This document shows positions 34,588 through 43,582 of a DNA stretch of 64,000 bases, one piece after another. The notes beneath the pieces are model-generated. The model made no database searches. It saw nothing but the letters and a program-made list of their open reading frames with translations, and was not told the DNA's origin. Location of the stretch: the NCBI RefSeq assembly GCF_009862265.1, contig NZ_WWGX01000043.1, positions 223,712 through 287,711 of the forward strand, given 5' to 3'. Source of the DNA: Streptomyces sp. SID8352 (GTDB lineage Bacteria; Actinomycetota; Actinomycetes; Streptomycetales; Streptomycetaceae). The translations under genes were made by a program, and so were the position numbers. Each line of letters starts with the position of its first letter. Position 1 is the stretch's first letter.

Positions 34588-35681
34588 CCGGGACCGCGGA
34601 ACCGCTCGGTGAATACCCGATGCAGCGCTGGGTGTTCGAGGACGCCGTGGGGCGCTTCGACATCGACCTCGGCGACAGCAACATGCTGCCCGGCCGCCTC
34701 GACGACCTGACCCTGCCCGCCGGGCTCGCCCTGGACTACGGCCACGACCACGGCCTGCGGCCGCTGCGCGAGGCGGTGGCCGGGCTGTACGGAGGGAGCG
34801 CCGAGTCGGCCCTCATCACCCAGGGCGCCCAGCAGGCCCTCTACCTCGTCTACCGGACCCTGCTCGCCCCCGGCTCCCGGGTGATCGCCTTCCGGCCCGG
34901 CTGGCAGCAGTCCTGGGACGTCCCAGCCGACCTCGGCTGCCGGGTCGACCTGGTGGGCTTCCGCCCCGACTTCGGCTTCGACATCGAGGCCGCCGAGGCG
35001 GTGGCCGGCCCCGACGTCCGGCTGATCGTGGCCAACAGTCCGTGCAACCCGACCGGCCGGCGCATCGCCGACAAGGACCTGGACGCGCTGCTGGCCCTGG
35101 CCCGGCGCACCGGCGCCCACCTGCTGCTCGACGAGGAGTACGCGCTCGACCTCTCGCGCTCGGCGGCCCTCGGCGAGGACCGGGTGATCTCCGTGTCCAG
35201 CCTCTCCAAGGTCTACGGCTTCCCCGGGCTGCGGGTCGGCTGGCTCTACGCCGCCCCGGACCTGGTGGAGCGCTGCAACCGGCACAAGTTCCTGTCCACC
35301 ATCTCCAATTCGGTGCTGTGCGAGACCCTGGCCCTCGACGTCCTCGCCGACCGCGAACGCCATCTGCGCGCCTACCGCGACCTGACCGGCCGGGGCCTCG
35401 GACTCGTCCGGGACTTCGCCCGGCGCAACCGGGACGCGGTGACCCTCGTCGAGCCCGAGGACACGCCGTTCGCCTGGCTGTGGCTCACCACCGGGGAGCA
35501 GCCCCTCACCATGTGCCGCAGGGCGCTGGACGAGGGCGTGCTGCTGATGCCCGGCGAGACCCTCGGCTCCGGGGACGGCTTCCGGATCTGCTTCGCCCGC
35601 CCGCCCGAGGACGTGGCCGAAGGACTGGCCCGCGTGGAACGGGTGCTCCGGCCGCCCGCCACCGCTCCCGCCGCGCCCTGA
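34584..35681 (+). CDS. PLP-dependent aminotransferase (class I/II fold)
   Basis: A 365-residue fold-type I PLP enzyme. ITQGAQQALYLVYRTLL binds the phosphate, NSPCNPTGRRIADKDL carries the Asn/Pro/Gly of the family, LLLDEEYALDLS holds the PLP-ring Asp, and SSLSKVYGFPGLRVGW contains the Schiff-base Lys. Members include aspartate-type aminotransferases and natural-product enzymes such as capreomycidine synthases and PLP oxidases, so the reaction cannot be fixed by sequence reading. It overlaps the DapF-like gene by 4 bases, suggesting the two act in sequence on one amino acid. Confidence 0.87.
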   Translation: MTGTAEPLGEYPMQRWVFEDAVGRFDIDLGDSNMLPGRLDDLTLPAGLALDYGHDHGLRPLREAVAGLYGGSAESALITQGAQQALYLVYRTLLAPGSRVIAFRPGWQQSWDVPADLGCRVDLVGFRPDFGFDIEAAEAVAGPDVRLIVANSPCNPTGRRIADKDLDALLALARRTGAHLLLDEEYALDLSRSAALGEDRVISVSSLSKVYGFPGLRVGWLYAAPDLVERCNRHKFLSTISNSVLCETLALDVLADRERHLRAYRDLTGRGLGLVRDFARRNRDAVTLVEPEDTPFAWLWLTTGEQPLTMCRRALDEGVLLMPGETLGSGDGFRICFARPPEDVAEGLARVERVLRPPATAPAAP

Positions 35682-35745
35682 GGCCGGCTCCCACCCCCCC
35701 GCACGGCCCCCTGGGCATCTCACCACCGAATGGAGTTCTGTCACG

Positions 35746-38700
35746 ATGAGCGACCCGTCCACCGCCGAGACGCGCCTCCCCCTGTCCTTCGGGCAGGAAC
35801 AGCTGTGGTTCCTGGACCAGTTGAACCCCTCGGAGACCACCTACAACGTCCCCACGGCCTACCGGCTGCGCGGCTCGCTGGACGTGCCCGCCCTGGAGGG
35901 CGCGCTCAACCTGCTGCTGGCGCGCCACGAGCAGCTCCGCATGACCTTCCACGCGGCGGACGGCGTCCCGTACCAGACCGCGGCCCCCGTGCGGCACCGG
36001 CCGCTGCCGGTCCGGGACCTCGCCCAGGAGGCCCCCGGCGACCCGGAGGAGGCACTGCGCCGGGTGCTCCAGGCCGAGGCCGACACACCCTTCGACCTGG
36101 CGGCGGGACCCAACGCCCGGTTCCAGCTCCTGCGGATCGCCGACGACGACCACGTGCTCAGCCTGAACTACCACCACATCGTCACCGACGGCTGGTCCGG
36201 CGGCCTGATCAGCCGCGACATCTCCCAGGCCTACGCCGACCTCGCCGCCGGCCGCGAGCCCGCGCTGCCGGAGCCGTCCGTCGGCTACGCCGACCACGTC
36301 GAGGAGCAGCGCCGCCAGCGGACCGAGGGGGTGTGGGAGGAGGAGCTCAAGTTCTGGCAGCAGCGGCTGGCCGGCCTGGAGGCGCTCGAACTCCCCGCCG
36401 ACCGGCTCCGTCCCGCCCGGCCCACCGGGAACGGCGAGACCTTCGTCGCCGAGTTCCCCGCCGAGGTGCTGGCCGGGGCGCGGGCGCTGGCCCGCGACCG
36501 GGGAGCCTCCCTCTACATGGTCGTCGTCGCCGCGCTGAACGTGGTCCTCGGACGCTACAGCGGACAGGACGACATCCCCCTCGGCGTGCCCATGCTCGGC
36601 CGGACCGATCCCGAACTCGAGGACGTCGTCGGCCTGTTCATCAACATGACGGTGCTCCGCACCGATCTGTCCGGCGGGGTGACCTTCGCCGAACTGCTGG
36701 AGCGGATCGCCGACACCAACCTCGACATGTACGACAACCAGGAGGTGCCGTTCGAGCAGGTGGTGGACCGGGTGCAGCCCACCCGCGAGGCCGGGCGCAA
36801 CCCGCTGTTCCAGATCGCCTGCCAGCTCCTCGGCGAGTCGACCACCGGCGACGCGCTGCGGCTGGAGGGGCTGGACAGCGAGTCGATCACCGTCTCGGGC
36901 GGGCGCTCGCGGTTCGACCTGTCCTTCACCTTCATGGAGGGCGAGGAACGGCTCCGGCTGATCGTCGAGTTCGCCACCGACCTCTACGACCGCTGGCGGA
37001 TGGAGGCCCTCGTCGGCCATCTCCGAAGCGTCCTCATCGCGGCGGCCGAGGCGCCCGACACCCCCATCGCCGCACTGCCGCTGCTCTCCGCCGAGGAACG
37101 CGCCGAACTGCTGGAGGCGGGCCGCGGCGCGGACTTCGACTTCCCGGCCGAGCCGGTGCACGCCACGATCGCCCGGATCGCCGAGGAGCACCCCGACTGG
37201 GTCGCCGCCGTCTGCCGGGGCGTCGAGATGACCTACGGCGAACTGATGCGCCGCGCCGGGAAACTGGCCCGGTACATCCGCTCCCGGGGCGTGCGGCCCG
37301 AGGAGGTCGTGGCCATCGCGATGGACCGCGACCTGGACGCCCTGGTGTCGATGCTGGGCGTGATGCTCTCCGGAGCGGCCTACACGATCATCGACCCCTC
37401 GCACCCCAACGCCCGCCTGGACCACATGCTCCGGGACACCAAGGCGCCCCTGGTCATCACCCGGGAGGCGGCCCTGGGCGACCTGCCGGACTCCTGCGGC
37501 TGGGAGAGCGTGCGCATCGACGCCGACTGGGAGCTGATCGAGGCACGCTCCGACGCCGAGCCGCTGGCGGAGCTGACCACCCGGACCTCCCTGGTCTACA
37601 TCCTCTACACCTCCGGCTCCACCGGCCGCCCCAAGGGCGTGATGATCGAGCAGCGCGGCCTGCGCATCTTCATCGAGGCCTACCGGCGCACCTTCGGCGA
37701 GTGGACCCATGGGGACCGGCTGCTCCAACTGCCCGCCCTGACCTTCGACATGTCCCAGGGCGAGATCTTCGCGGGGCTGATCAGCGGCGCGGCCCTGGTG
37801 CTGGTCGCACCGGAGGACGCCTCGTCCCCGGAGTCCCTGGGCGGCCTGATCCGCGACCAGCGGGTCACCTACGCCGGACTGTCGCCCGCGATCCTCTCCG
37901 TCGTCGAGGCCGGGCCGTACCCCGACCTGAAGCACATCATGGGCGGCGCCGAGGCGCTCCCCGCCGAACTGGTCAACAAGTGGAACCTGCCGGGCCGTTC
38001 GTTCGTCAACCTCTACGGCCCCACCGAGGCGTCCATCGCGACCACCGAGTACCTGTGCGAGCACAAGGAATGGCAGTCGTCGCCCCCCATCGGCCGGCCC
38101 GAGTTCGCCCGGCTGCACTACGTGGTCGACAAGGAGTTCAACCTCGTCCCGGTCGGCGTCCCCGGAGAGCTGCTGATCGGCGGTGACGAGGGCCTGGCCC
38201 GCGGCTACCTCCACCAGCCGGAGCTGACGGACGAGAAGTTCGTGCCCGACCCCTTCCTGGGCGAGGGCCGGGTCTACCGCACCGGCGACCTGGTGCGCTG
38301 GACCCGCGATCTCCAGATCGACTTCATCGGCCGCCTGGACAACCAGGTGAAGCTGCGCGGTCTGCGGATCGAACTCGGCGAGATCGAGTCCGGGCTGCTC
38401 ACCCACCCCCGGGTCCGGATGGCCCTGGTCCTGCTGCGCGAGGACGGCGGCGAGAAGCAGCTCGTCGCCTACTACACGGTGCTGGGCGACACCCCCCCGA
38501 CCGTCGCCGAACTCCGCGAGCACCTGGGCGCCACGATGCCCGAGTACATGGTGCCGACGGCCTGGGTGGAGCTGCCGGAGTTCCCGCTCACCCCGGCCCG
38601 CAAGATCAACCGCGCCGCCCTCCCGGCCCCCGTGTCGGGCACCGGCGGGGAGGCGGACTTCGTCGCCCCCGCGACCCCGACCGAGGAGAAGGTCGCCGAG

Positions 38701-38925
38701 GCCTTCGGCTCCGTCCTCGGCCAGGAACGGGTGGGCGCCGACGGCACCTTCTTCGACCTGGGCGGCAACTCGCTCCAGGCGATGCGGGTGGTGAGCCGCC
38801 TCAACAAGCACTTCCGCGTCAAGGTCAACGTCCGCCTGCTCTACGGGGGCGCCACCGTGGCCGCCGTGGCCGCCGCCATCGACGCGCTGACCGACGCCAG
38901 GAACGCGGCGGCCGGCCGTGCCTGA
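35746..38925 (+). CDS. NRPS, condensation-adenylation-carrier
   Basis: A 1059-residue single-module synthetase. C domain 1 to about 430 with intact HHIVTDG (H143, H144, D148). A domain about 460-960 with YTSGSTGRPKGV, LYGPTEAS, YRTGDLVRW and LTPARKINRAALP (Lys present). Carrier with GGNSLQAM (Ser1009). Specificity positions read by eye are D-M-G-G-M-G-L-I-A, which match no common proteinogenic code I know, in line with a modified substrate. There is no thioesterase domain. It is the only intact C domain in this cluster, so it should join the amino acid loaded by the second NRPS to its own. It overlaps the SHMT-like gene by 8 bases. Confidence 0.95.
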   Translation: MSDPSTAETRLPLSFGQEQLWFLDQLNPSETTYNVPTAYRLRGSLDVPALEGALNLLLARHEQLRMTFHAADGVPYQTAAPVRHRPLPVRDLAQEAPGDPEEALRRVLQAEADTPFDLAAGPNARFQLLRIADDDHVLSLNYHHIVTDGWSGGLISRDISQAYADLAAGREPALPEPSVGYADHVEEQRRQRTEGVWEEELKFWQQRLAGLEALELPADRLRPARPTGNGETFVAEFPAEVLAGARALARDRGASLYMVVVAALNVVLGRYSGQDDIPLGVPMLGRTDPELEDVVGLFINMTVLRTDLSGGVTFAELLERIADTNLDMYDNQEVPFEQVVDRVQPTREAGRNPLFQIACQLLGESTTGDALRLEGLDSESITVSGGRSRFDLSFTFMEGEERLRLIVEFATDLYDRWRMEALVGHLRSVLIAAAEAPDTPIAALPLLSAEERAELLEAGRGADFDFPAEPVHATIARIAEEHPDWVAAVCRGVEMTYGELMRRAGKLARYIRSRGVRPEEVVAIAMDRDLDALVSMLGVMLSGAAYTIIDPSHPNARLDHMLRDTKAPLVITREAALGDLPDSCGWESVRIDADWELIEARSDAEPLAELTTRTSLVYILYTSGSTGRPKGVMIEQRGLRIFIEAYRRTFGEWTHGDRLLQLPALTFDMSQGEIFAGLISGAALVLVAPEDASSPESLGGLIRDQRVTYAGLSPAILSVVEAGPYPDLKHIMGGAEALPAELVNKWNLPGRSFVNLYGPTEASIATTEYLCEHKEWQSSPPIGRPEFARLHYVVDKEFNLVPVGVPGELLIGGDEGLARGYLHQPELTDEKFVPDPFLGEGRVYRTGDLVRWTRDLQIDFIGRLDNQVKLRGLRIELGEIESGLLTHPRVRMALVLLREDGGEKQLVAYYTVLGDTPPTVAELREHLGATMPEYMVPTAWVELPEFPLTPARKINRAALPAPVSGTGGEADFVAPATPTEEKVAEAFGSVLGQERVGADGTFFDLGGNSLQAMRVVSRLNKHFRVKVNVRLLYGGATVAAVAAAIDALTDARNAAAGRA

Positions 38926-40360
38926 CCCCACCCGGGACACCTCCCCGCCCGGGGACGCGGCACCGGCCGCCACCGGCTCCCGCTCCGCCCAGTCCGCGCT
39001 GCTGGACTGGGGCGCGGCCCTGCTGGACCGGACCGATCCCGAGCTGGCCCTGCTCCTCGACCGCGAGGTCGAGAAGCAGGGCACCACCCTGGCCATGGTG
39101 GCGTCCGCCAGCTTCGCCGGCCCCTCCGTCCTGGCCACCGGCGGCGCCGCCCTGTCCAACGTCACCGCCGAGGGATACCCCGGCGCCCGCTACCACCCCG
39201 GGGCGGCCCGGTTCGACGGCGTGGAGCGGCTCGCCGTCGAGCGCGCCCGCGAGGTCTTCGGCGCCCAGTACGCCAACGTCCAGCCGCACTCCTGCTCCTC
39301 GGCCAACCAGGCGGTCCTGGCCGCGCTGCTGCCCCCGGGCGGCACCCTGCTCGCCCTCGACCTGGACTCCGGCGGGCACCTCACCCACGGCTCCAGCGCG
39401 TCGGTGACCGGACACCACTACCGGGCCGTCCACTACGGCCTCGACGAGGCCGGGTTCATCGACCACGACCAGGTGGCGGAGCTGGCCCGGACCCACCGGC
39501 CCAAGGTGCTCATCGCCGGGGCCAGCGCCTACTCGCGGATCATCGACTTCGCCCGGTTCCGGGAGATCGCCGACTCCGTGGGCGCCTATCTGATGGCCGA
39601 CATCTCCCACATCGCCGGGCTGGTCGCGGCCGGGGAGCACCCCAGCCCCGTCGACCTGGCGCACGTCACCACCACCAGTACCTACAAGCAACTGGGCGGC
39701 CCGCGCGGAGGGATGATCCTCATCGGCCGCGAGCACGCCACCCCCGGCCCCGACCGCCGCACCCCGCTGGCCCGGCTGATGCAGCGCGCCGTCTTCCCAC
39801 AGACCCAGGGCACCCCGAACCCGGCGGCGATCACCGCCAAGGCGCACACCCTCAGACTGGTGGCGGAGCCGGCGTTCAAGGAGACCATGCGGCTGGTCGT
39901 CGACGACGCCGCGACCCTCGCAGGCGCCCTGGCGGGGCGCGGGCACCGGGTCCTCACCGGGGGCACCGACAACCACATGATCCTGCTCGACCTGCGCGGG
40001 CGCGGCATGACCGGCGTCGTCGCCGAACGCGCCCTGGAGGACTGCGGCATCCTCACCAACCGCAACCGCATCCCCGGCGACACCAAGCCCCCGCTCGTCG
40101 CCAGCGGGCTCCGGCTCGGCACCAACATCCTGGCCCAACGGGGCATGGGACCCGCCGAGATGAGGATCTGCGCCGATCTGCTGGACGAGGTCCTCACCGC
40201 CACCACCGCGCTGGGCGACACCGAGTACCGCACCGACCCGGAGACCGCAGACCGGGTCCGCGCCGGAACGGCGGACCTCTGCCGCGCCCACCCGCTTCCC
40301 CTCGGGCCCCCCGACGACACCGCCGCCGCCCGCCCCCGCACGCCAGGAGAGAGGTCGTGA
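38918..40360 (+). CDS. Serine hydroxymethyltransferase-like enzyme of the cluster
   Basis: A 480-residue GlyA-fold PLP enzyme. Recognisable parts: NVTAEGYPGARYHPG, the PLP site NVQPHSCSSANQAVLAAL, MADISHIAGLVAAGEHPSP and the Lys loop TTTSTYKQLGGPRGG (Lys257). Housekeeping enzymes have TTTTHKTLRGPRGG; here the His before Lys is Tyr and the following Thr-Leu-Arg is Gln-Leu-Gly. It also has longer N- and C-termini. In-cluster SHMT homologues are known to make alpha-methylserine or beta-hydroxy amino acids by aldol chemistry. The GTGA overlap with the next NRPS gene suggests it feeds that adenylation domain. Confidence 0.9.
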   Translation: MPDPTRDTSPPGDAAPAATGSRSAQSALLDWGAALLDRTDPELALLLDREVEKQGTTLAMVASASFAGPSVLATGGAALSNVTAEGYPGARYHPGAARFDGVERLAVERAREVFGAQYANVQPHSCSSANQAVLAALLPPGGTLLALDLDSGGHLTHGSSASVTGHHYRAVHYGLDEAGFIDHDQVAELARTHRPKVLIAGASAYSRIIDFARFREIADSVGAYLMADISHIAGLVAAGEHPSPVDLAHVTTTSTYKQLGGPRGGMILIGREHATPGPDRRTPLARLMQRAVFPQTQGTPNPAAITAKAHTLRLVAEPAFKETMRLVVDDAATLAGALAGRGHRVLTGGTDNHMILLDLRGRGMTGVVAERALEDCGILTNRNRIPGDTKPPLVASGLRLGTNILAQRGMGPAEMRICADLLDEVLTATTALGDTEYRTDPETADRVRAGTADLCRAHPLPLGPPDDTAAARPRTPGERS

Positions 40361-42774
40361 CCCCCAACCCAGGGCCCCCCGCCCCACCCGTCCCCCCGCC
40401 GCCCGCGCTGCTCCCGGCCGACCGGCCGCGGCGGCCCGGTACCGTCCCCCGGCTCACCGGAACCGCCACGGCACCGCTCGGTCCCGGGGCCCGCACCGCC
40501 CCCGGCGACCTCCTCCTGGCGGGCTTCGCCGCGCTGCTGCACCGCTGGACGGGCCAGGCCGCCCTCTCCTTCGCCGCGCGGACACCGGAACGCGGCGCCG
40601 TCCGCGTGGGCCGCGCCGTCAGCGGCACGGCCACCCTCGCGGACCTCGCCCGGGACCTGGGGGAGGGCTGCGCGCCGGCGGCCGCGGCCGCCCCGGACGA
40701 GTTCGAACTCACCCTGCCGGCGCCCGCCGGGGACGGCGCCCGGCGGGAGGCCCTGCTGCGCTACGACCCGGCCCTCTTCGACCGGGCCACCGCCGACCGG
40801 CTGCTCGACGGCTACCGCACCCTGCTGGAGGACGCGCTCACCACCCCCGGCCGACCGGTGGAACGGCTGGCCCTGCTCCCGGAGCCCGAGCTGCGCCGGA
40901 TGCTCGTGGAGTGGAACGACACCCGGGCGGACCTCCCGCACGAGAGCTGCCTGCACACCGCCTTCGAGGACCGCGCGGCCGGGGCCCCCGACGCCCCCGC
41001 CCTGATCGGCACCGACCGCTCCTGGACGTACCGCGAGGTCAACGAGGCCGCGAACCGGCTGGCCCACCATCTGCGCGACCTGGGCATCGGCCCCGGCCGG
41101 CGGGTCGGCATCTGCCTGGAGCGCTCCTTCGACCTGCTGGTCGCCGTCCTTGGAGTGCTCAAGGCGGGCGGCGCCTACGTGCCGCTCGACCCCGGCTACC
41201 CCGGGCAGCGGCTCGCCGCGATGATGACCGGCAGCTCCTGCGCGGCCGTGGTCAGCCGGAGCGGCCCGGCCCGCGGCCTCCCCCTGGCGGACACCCGGCC
41301 CGGCGGCCCCACCGTGCTCCTGGACCGCGACGCCGAACTCCTCGCCACCCGCCCCGCCCACGACCCGGAGGGCGGCGCCACCCCCGACGACCTCGCATAC
41401 GTCATCCACACCTCCGGCTCCACCGGGGCGCCCAAGCCCATCGCCCTGCGCCACCGAGGCGTGGTGAACAACATCGCCGACCTCAACACCCGCTACGGAG
41501 TGGGCCCCGGCGACCGGGTCCTCGCCCTCTCCTCGCCCAGCTTCGACATGTCCGTCTACGAGTTCCTGGGACTGACCGCGGCGGGCGGCACCGTGGTCCT
41601 GCCCGACCCCGGACGCGCCAAGGACCCGGAGCACTGGGCGGAGCTGCTGGCGGCCCACCGGGTCACCGTCTGGAACTCCGCCCCGGCCCTGCTCGACCTG
41701 GTCGTCGGCCACCTCGCCGACACCGGCTCACCGCCCCTCCCCGACCTGCGGCTGGCCCTGCTCGGCGGCGACTGGATCCCCGTCACCCTCCCCGACCGGG
41801 CCCGCGCGCTCTTCCCCGCCCTGCGGTTCACCGCCCTCGGCGGGGCCACCGAATCATCCATCCACTCCACCCTCTACGAGGTGACGGAGACCGACCCGGC
41901 CTGGACGAGCATCCCCTACGGCCGCCCCATGGCCAACCAGCGCACCTACATCCTCGACGACCTCCTCCAGCCCGTGCCGCCCGGCGTGCCCGGCGAACTC
42001 CACCTGGCGGGGACCGGACTAGCCCGGGGCTACCTCGACCGGCCGGAGCAGACCGCCGAGCGGTTCCTCGACTGGTCCTTCGGCCCGGTCCGCGACGAAC
42101 GCCTCTACCGGACCGGCGACGTGGCCCGCTACGGGCCCGACGGCCTGATCGAACTGCTGGGACGGTCCGACTTCCAGGTCAAACTGCACGGACTGCGGAT
42201 CGAACTCGGCGAGATCGAGGCCGTGCTGCGCGCCCACGAGGACGTCCGCGAGGCCGTCGCCGCCGCGCGCCCCGACGGCTCCGGCGACCTCCGGCTCGTC
42301 GCCTACGTCGTCCCCGCCCCCGGCGCGGGCCCCGATCCGGGCGCGATCACCCGGCACGCCGCCCGGTCACTGCCCGCCTACATGGTGCCCGGCACCGTCG
42401 TCGTCCTGGACGGACTGCCCCTGACGCCCAACGGCAAGGTCGACCGCAAGGCACTGCCGGAGCCCCCGGAGGAACCCGCCGGAGAGCGCGACGGCTACGC
42501 GGCGCCCGCCACCGAGACCGAGCGGACGGTCGCCGGGATCTTCGCGACCGTGCTGTCGGTGCGGCGGGTCGGCGCCGACAGCGACTTCTTCGCCGTCGGC
42601 GGCAACTCGCTCCAGGCACTGCGCGCCGTCACACGGCTCAGCAAACACTTCGGGATCAGGGCGAACGTCCGTATGCTGCACGGCGGGTCCACCGTCAGCA
42701 GCATCGCCTCCGTCATCGACCGGCAGCTCGCCCAGCCGCCGGCCCCGACCCCGAAGGAAACCCCGCGACAGTGA
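40357..42774 (+). CDS. NRPS, truncated C remnant-adenylation-carrier
   Basis: An 805-residue protein. The first about 185 residues keep scattered C-domain pieces (LLLAGFAALLHRWTGQ; ATADRLLDGYRTLLEDAL) but no HHxxxDG, so they cannot condense. The A domain (about 195-700) has YVIHTSGSTGAPKPIALRH, LGGATESS, YRTGDVARY and NGKVDRKALP; the carrier has GGNSLQAL (Ser751). Specificity positions by eye are D-M-Y-N-L-G-L-I-H, closest to the Cys code DLYNLSLIW but changed at three sites. It probably acts as the loading module. GTGA overlaps join it to the SHMT-like and thioesterase genes. Confidence 0.93.
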   Translation: MTPNPGPPAPPVPPPPALLPADRPRRPGTVPRLTGTATAPLGPGARTAPGDLLLAGFAALLHRWTGQAALSFAARTPERGAVRVGRAVSGTATLADLARDLGEGCAPAAAAAPDEFELTLPAPAGDGARREALLRYDPALFDRATADRLLDGYRTLLEDALTTPGRPVERLALLPEPELRRMLVEWNDTRADLPHESCLHTAFEDRAAGAPDAPALIGTDRSWTYREVNEAANRLAHHLRDLGIGPGRRVGICLERSFDLLVAVLGVLKAGGAYVPLDPGYPGQRLAAMMTGSSCAAVVSRSGPARGLPLADTRPGGPTVLLDRDAELLATRPAHDPEGGATPDDLAYVIHTSGSTGAPKPIALRHRGVVNNIADLNTRYGVGPGDRVLALSSPSFDMSVYEFLGLTAAGGTVVLPDPGRAKDPEHWAELLAAHRVTVWNSAPALLDLVVGHLADTGSPPLPDLRLALLGGDWIPVTLPDRARALFPALRFTALGGATESSIHSTLYEVTETDPAWTSIPYGRPMANQRTYILDDLLQPVPPGVPGELHLAGTGLARGYLDRPEQTAERFLDWSFGPVRDERLYRTGDVARYGPDGLIELLGRSDFQVKLHGLRIELGEIEAVLRAHEDVREAVAAARPDGSGDLRLVAYVVPAPGAGPDPGAITRHAARSLPAYMVPGTVVVLDGLPLTPNGKVDRKALPEPPEEPAGERDGYAAPATETERTVAGIFATVLSVRRVGADSDFFAVGGNSLQALRAVTRLSKHFGIRANVRMLHGGSTVSSIASVIDRQLAQPPAPTPKETPRQ

Positions 42775-43580
42775 CCGAACCCTCCCCCGACAGCCTCGTC
42801 ACCCTCCGGGAGACGGGCGGTCCGAACCCGCTGTACTGCGTCCATCCGGTGTCCGGGTCGCCGTACTGCTACTCCGGTCTGGCCCACGGCCTGGGCACGG
42901 ACACCCCCGTGCACGGGTTCGAGGCGCCCGGATTCGACGGTGTCTCCGAACCCGCCGCGTCCATCCGGGAACTGGCCGAACGCCACACGGCCACCCTCAG
43001 GGACGCCCGGCCGCACGGCCCCTATCTCCTGCTCGGCTGGTCGCTCGGCGGCGTCGTCGCCTACGAGATGGCCCGGCTGCTGTCGGCCGCGGGGGAGGAG
43101 GTGCCGCTCCTCGTCATCATCGACGCGGCGCTGCCCCGGCTCCAGCCGCTGCCGCCGGAGGACAGCCTGGCGCGCTACTTCCTCTACGACTTCCTGGGAG
43201 TCACCGAGGGCCGCGCCCCCGACGTCGACAAGGCGGTGTCGGGACTGGGCCCCGGAGCCCGCCCGGCCGACCTGTTCGCCGCGGTGGAACGCGAGCGCGC
43301 CGTGCCCGAGGAGTTCGACGCCGAGTTCCTGCTGGAGCGCTACGCCCTCTTCCGCACCCATGTCAGGGCCCTGCGGCACCACCCGCTGGGCCCCGTCCAC
43401 GAGGGCCCCGCGATCCTCGTCAGGGCCGCGGTGACCGAGGACCGGCTGCTGGAGTGGGGACCGTATCTGCCCCGGCTGACCGAGCACACGGTGCCCGGCG
43501 ACCACCACTCCATGTGGCAGGGGCCCGGACTCGACGCCATGAGCGGGATCGTCACCCGCGCCTTACGAGAGGTGAGCTGA
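42771..43580 (+). CDS. Free-standing NRPS thioesterase
   Basis: A 269-residue alpha/beta-hydrolase of the NRPS/PKS thioesterase family. The nucleophile elbow is GWSLGG (Ser91), the acid is likely in VIIDAALP, and the His in GDHHSMW. N-terminal NPLYCVHPVSGSPYCY forms the oxyanion region. Neither NRPS carries a TE domain, so this protein may release the product in trans, besides any proofreading. GTG start overlaps the preceding stop. Confidence 0.92.
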   Translation: MTEPSPDSLVTLRETGGPNPLYCVHPVSGSPYCYSGLAHGLGTDTPVHGFEAPGFDGVSEPAASIRELAERHTATLRDARPHGPYLLLGWSLGGVVAYEMARLLSAAGEEVPLLVIIDAALPRLQPLPPEDSLARYFLYDFLGVTEGRAPDVDKAVSGLGPGARPADLFAAVERERAVPEEFDAEFLLERYALFRTHVRALRHHPLGPVHEGPAILVRAAVTEDRLLEWGPYLPRLTEHTVPGDHHSMWQGPGLDAMSGIVTRALREVS

Positions 43581-43582
43581 GC

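Noticed and set aside
35506..39165. Very long antisense open frame (over 1200 codons) opposite the C-A-T NRPS
   Set aside because: It mirrors the high third-position GC of the NRPS gene; the translation is Gly/Val/Asp/His-rich low complexity without any family motif.
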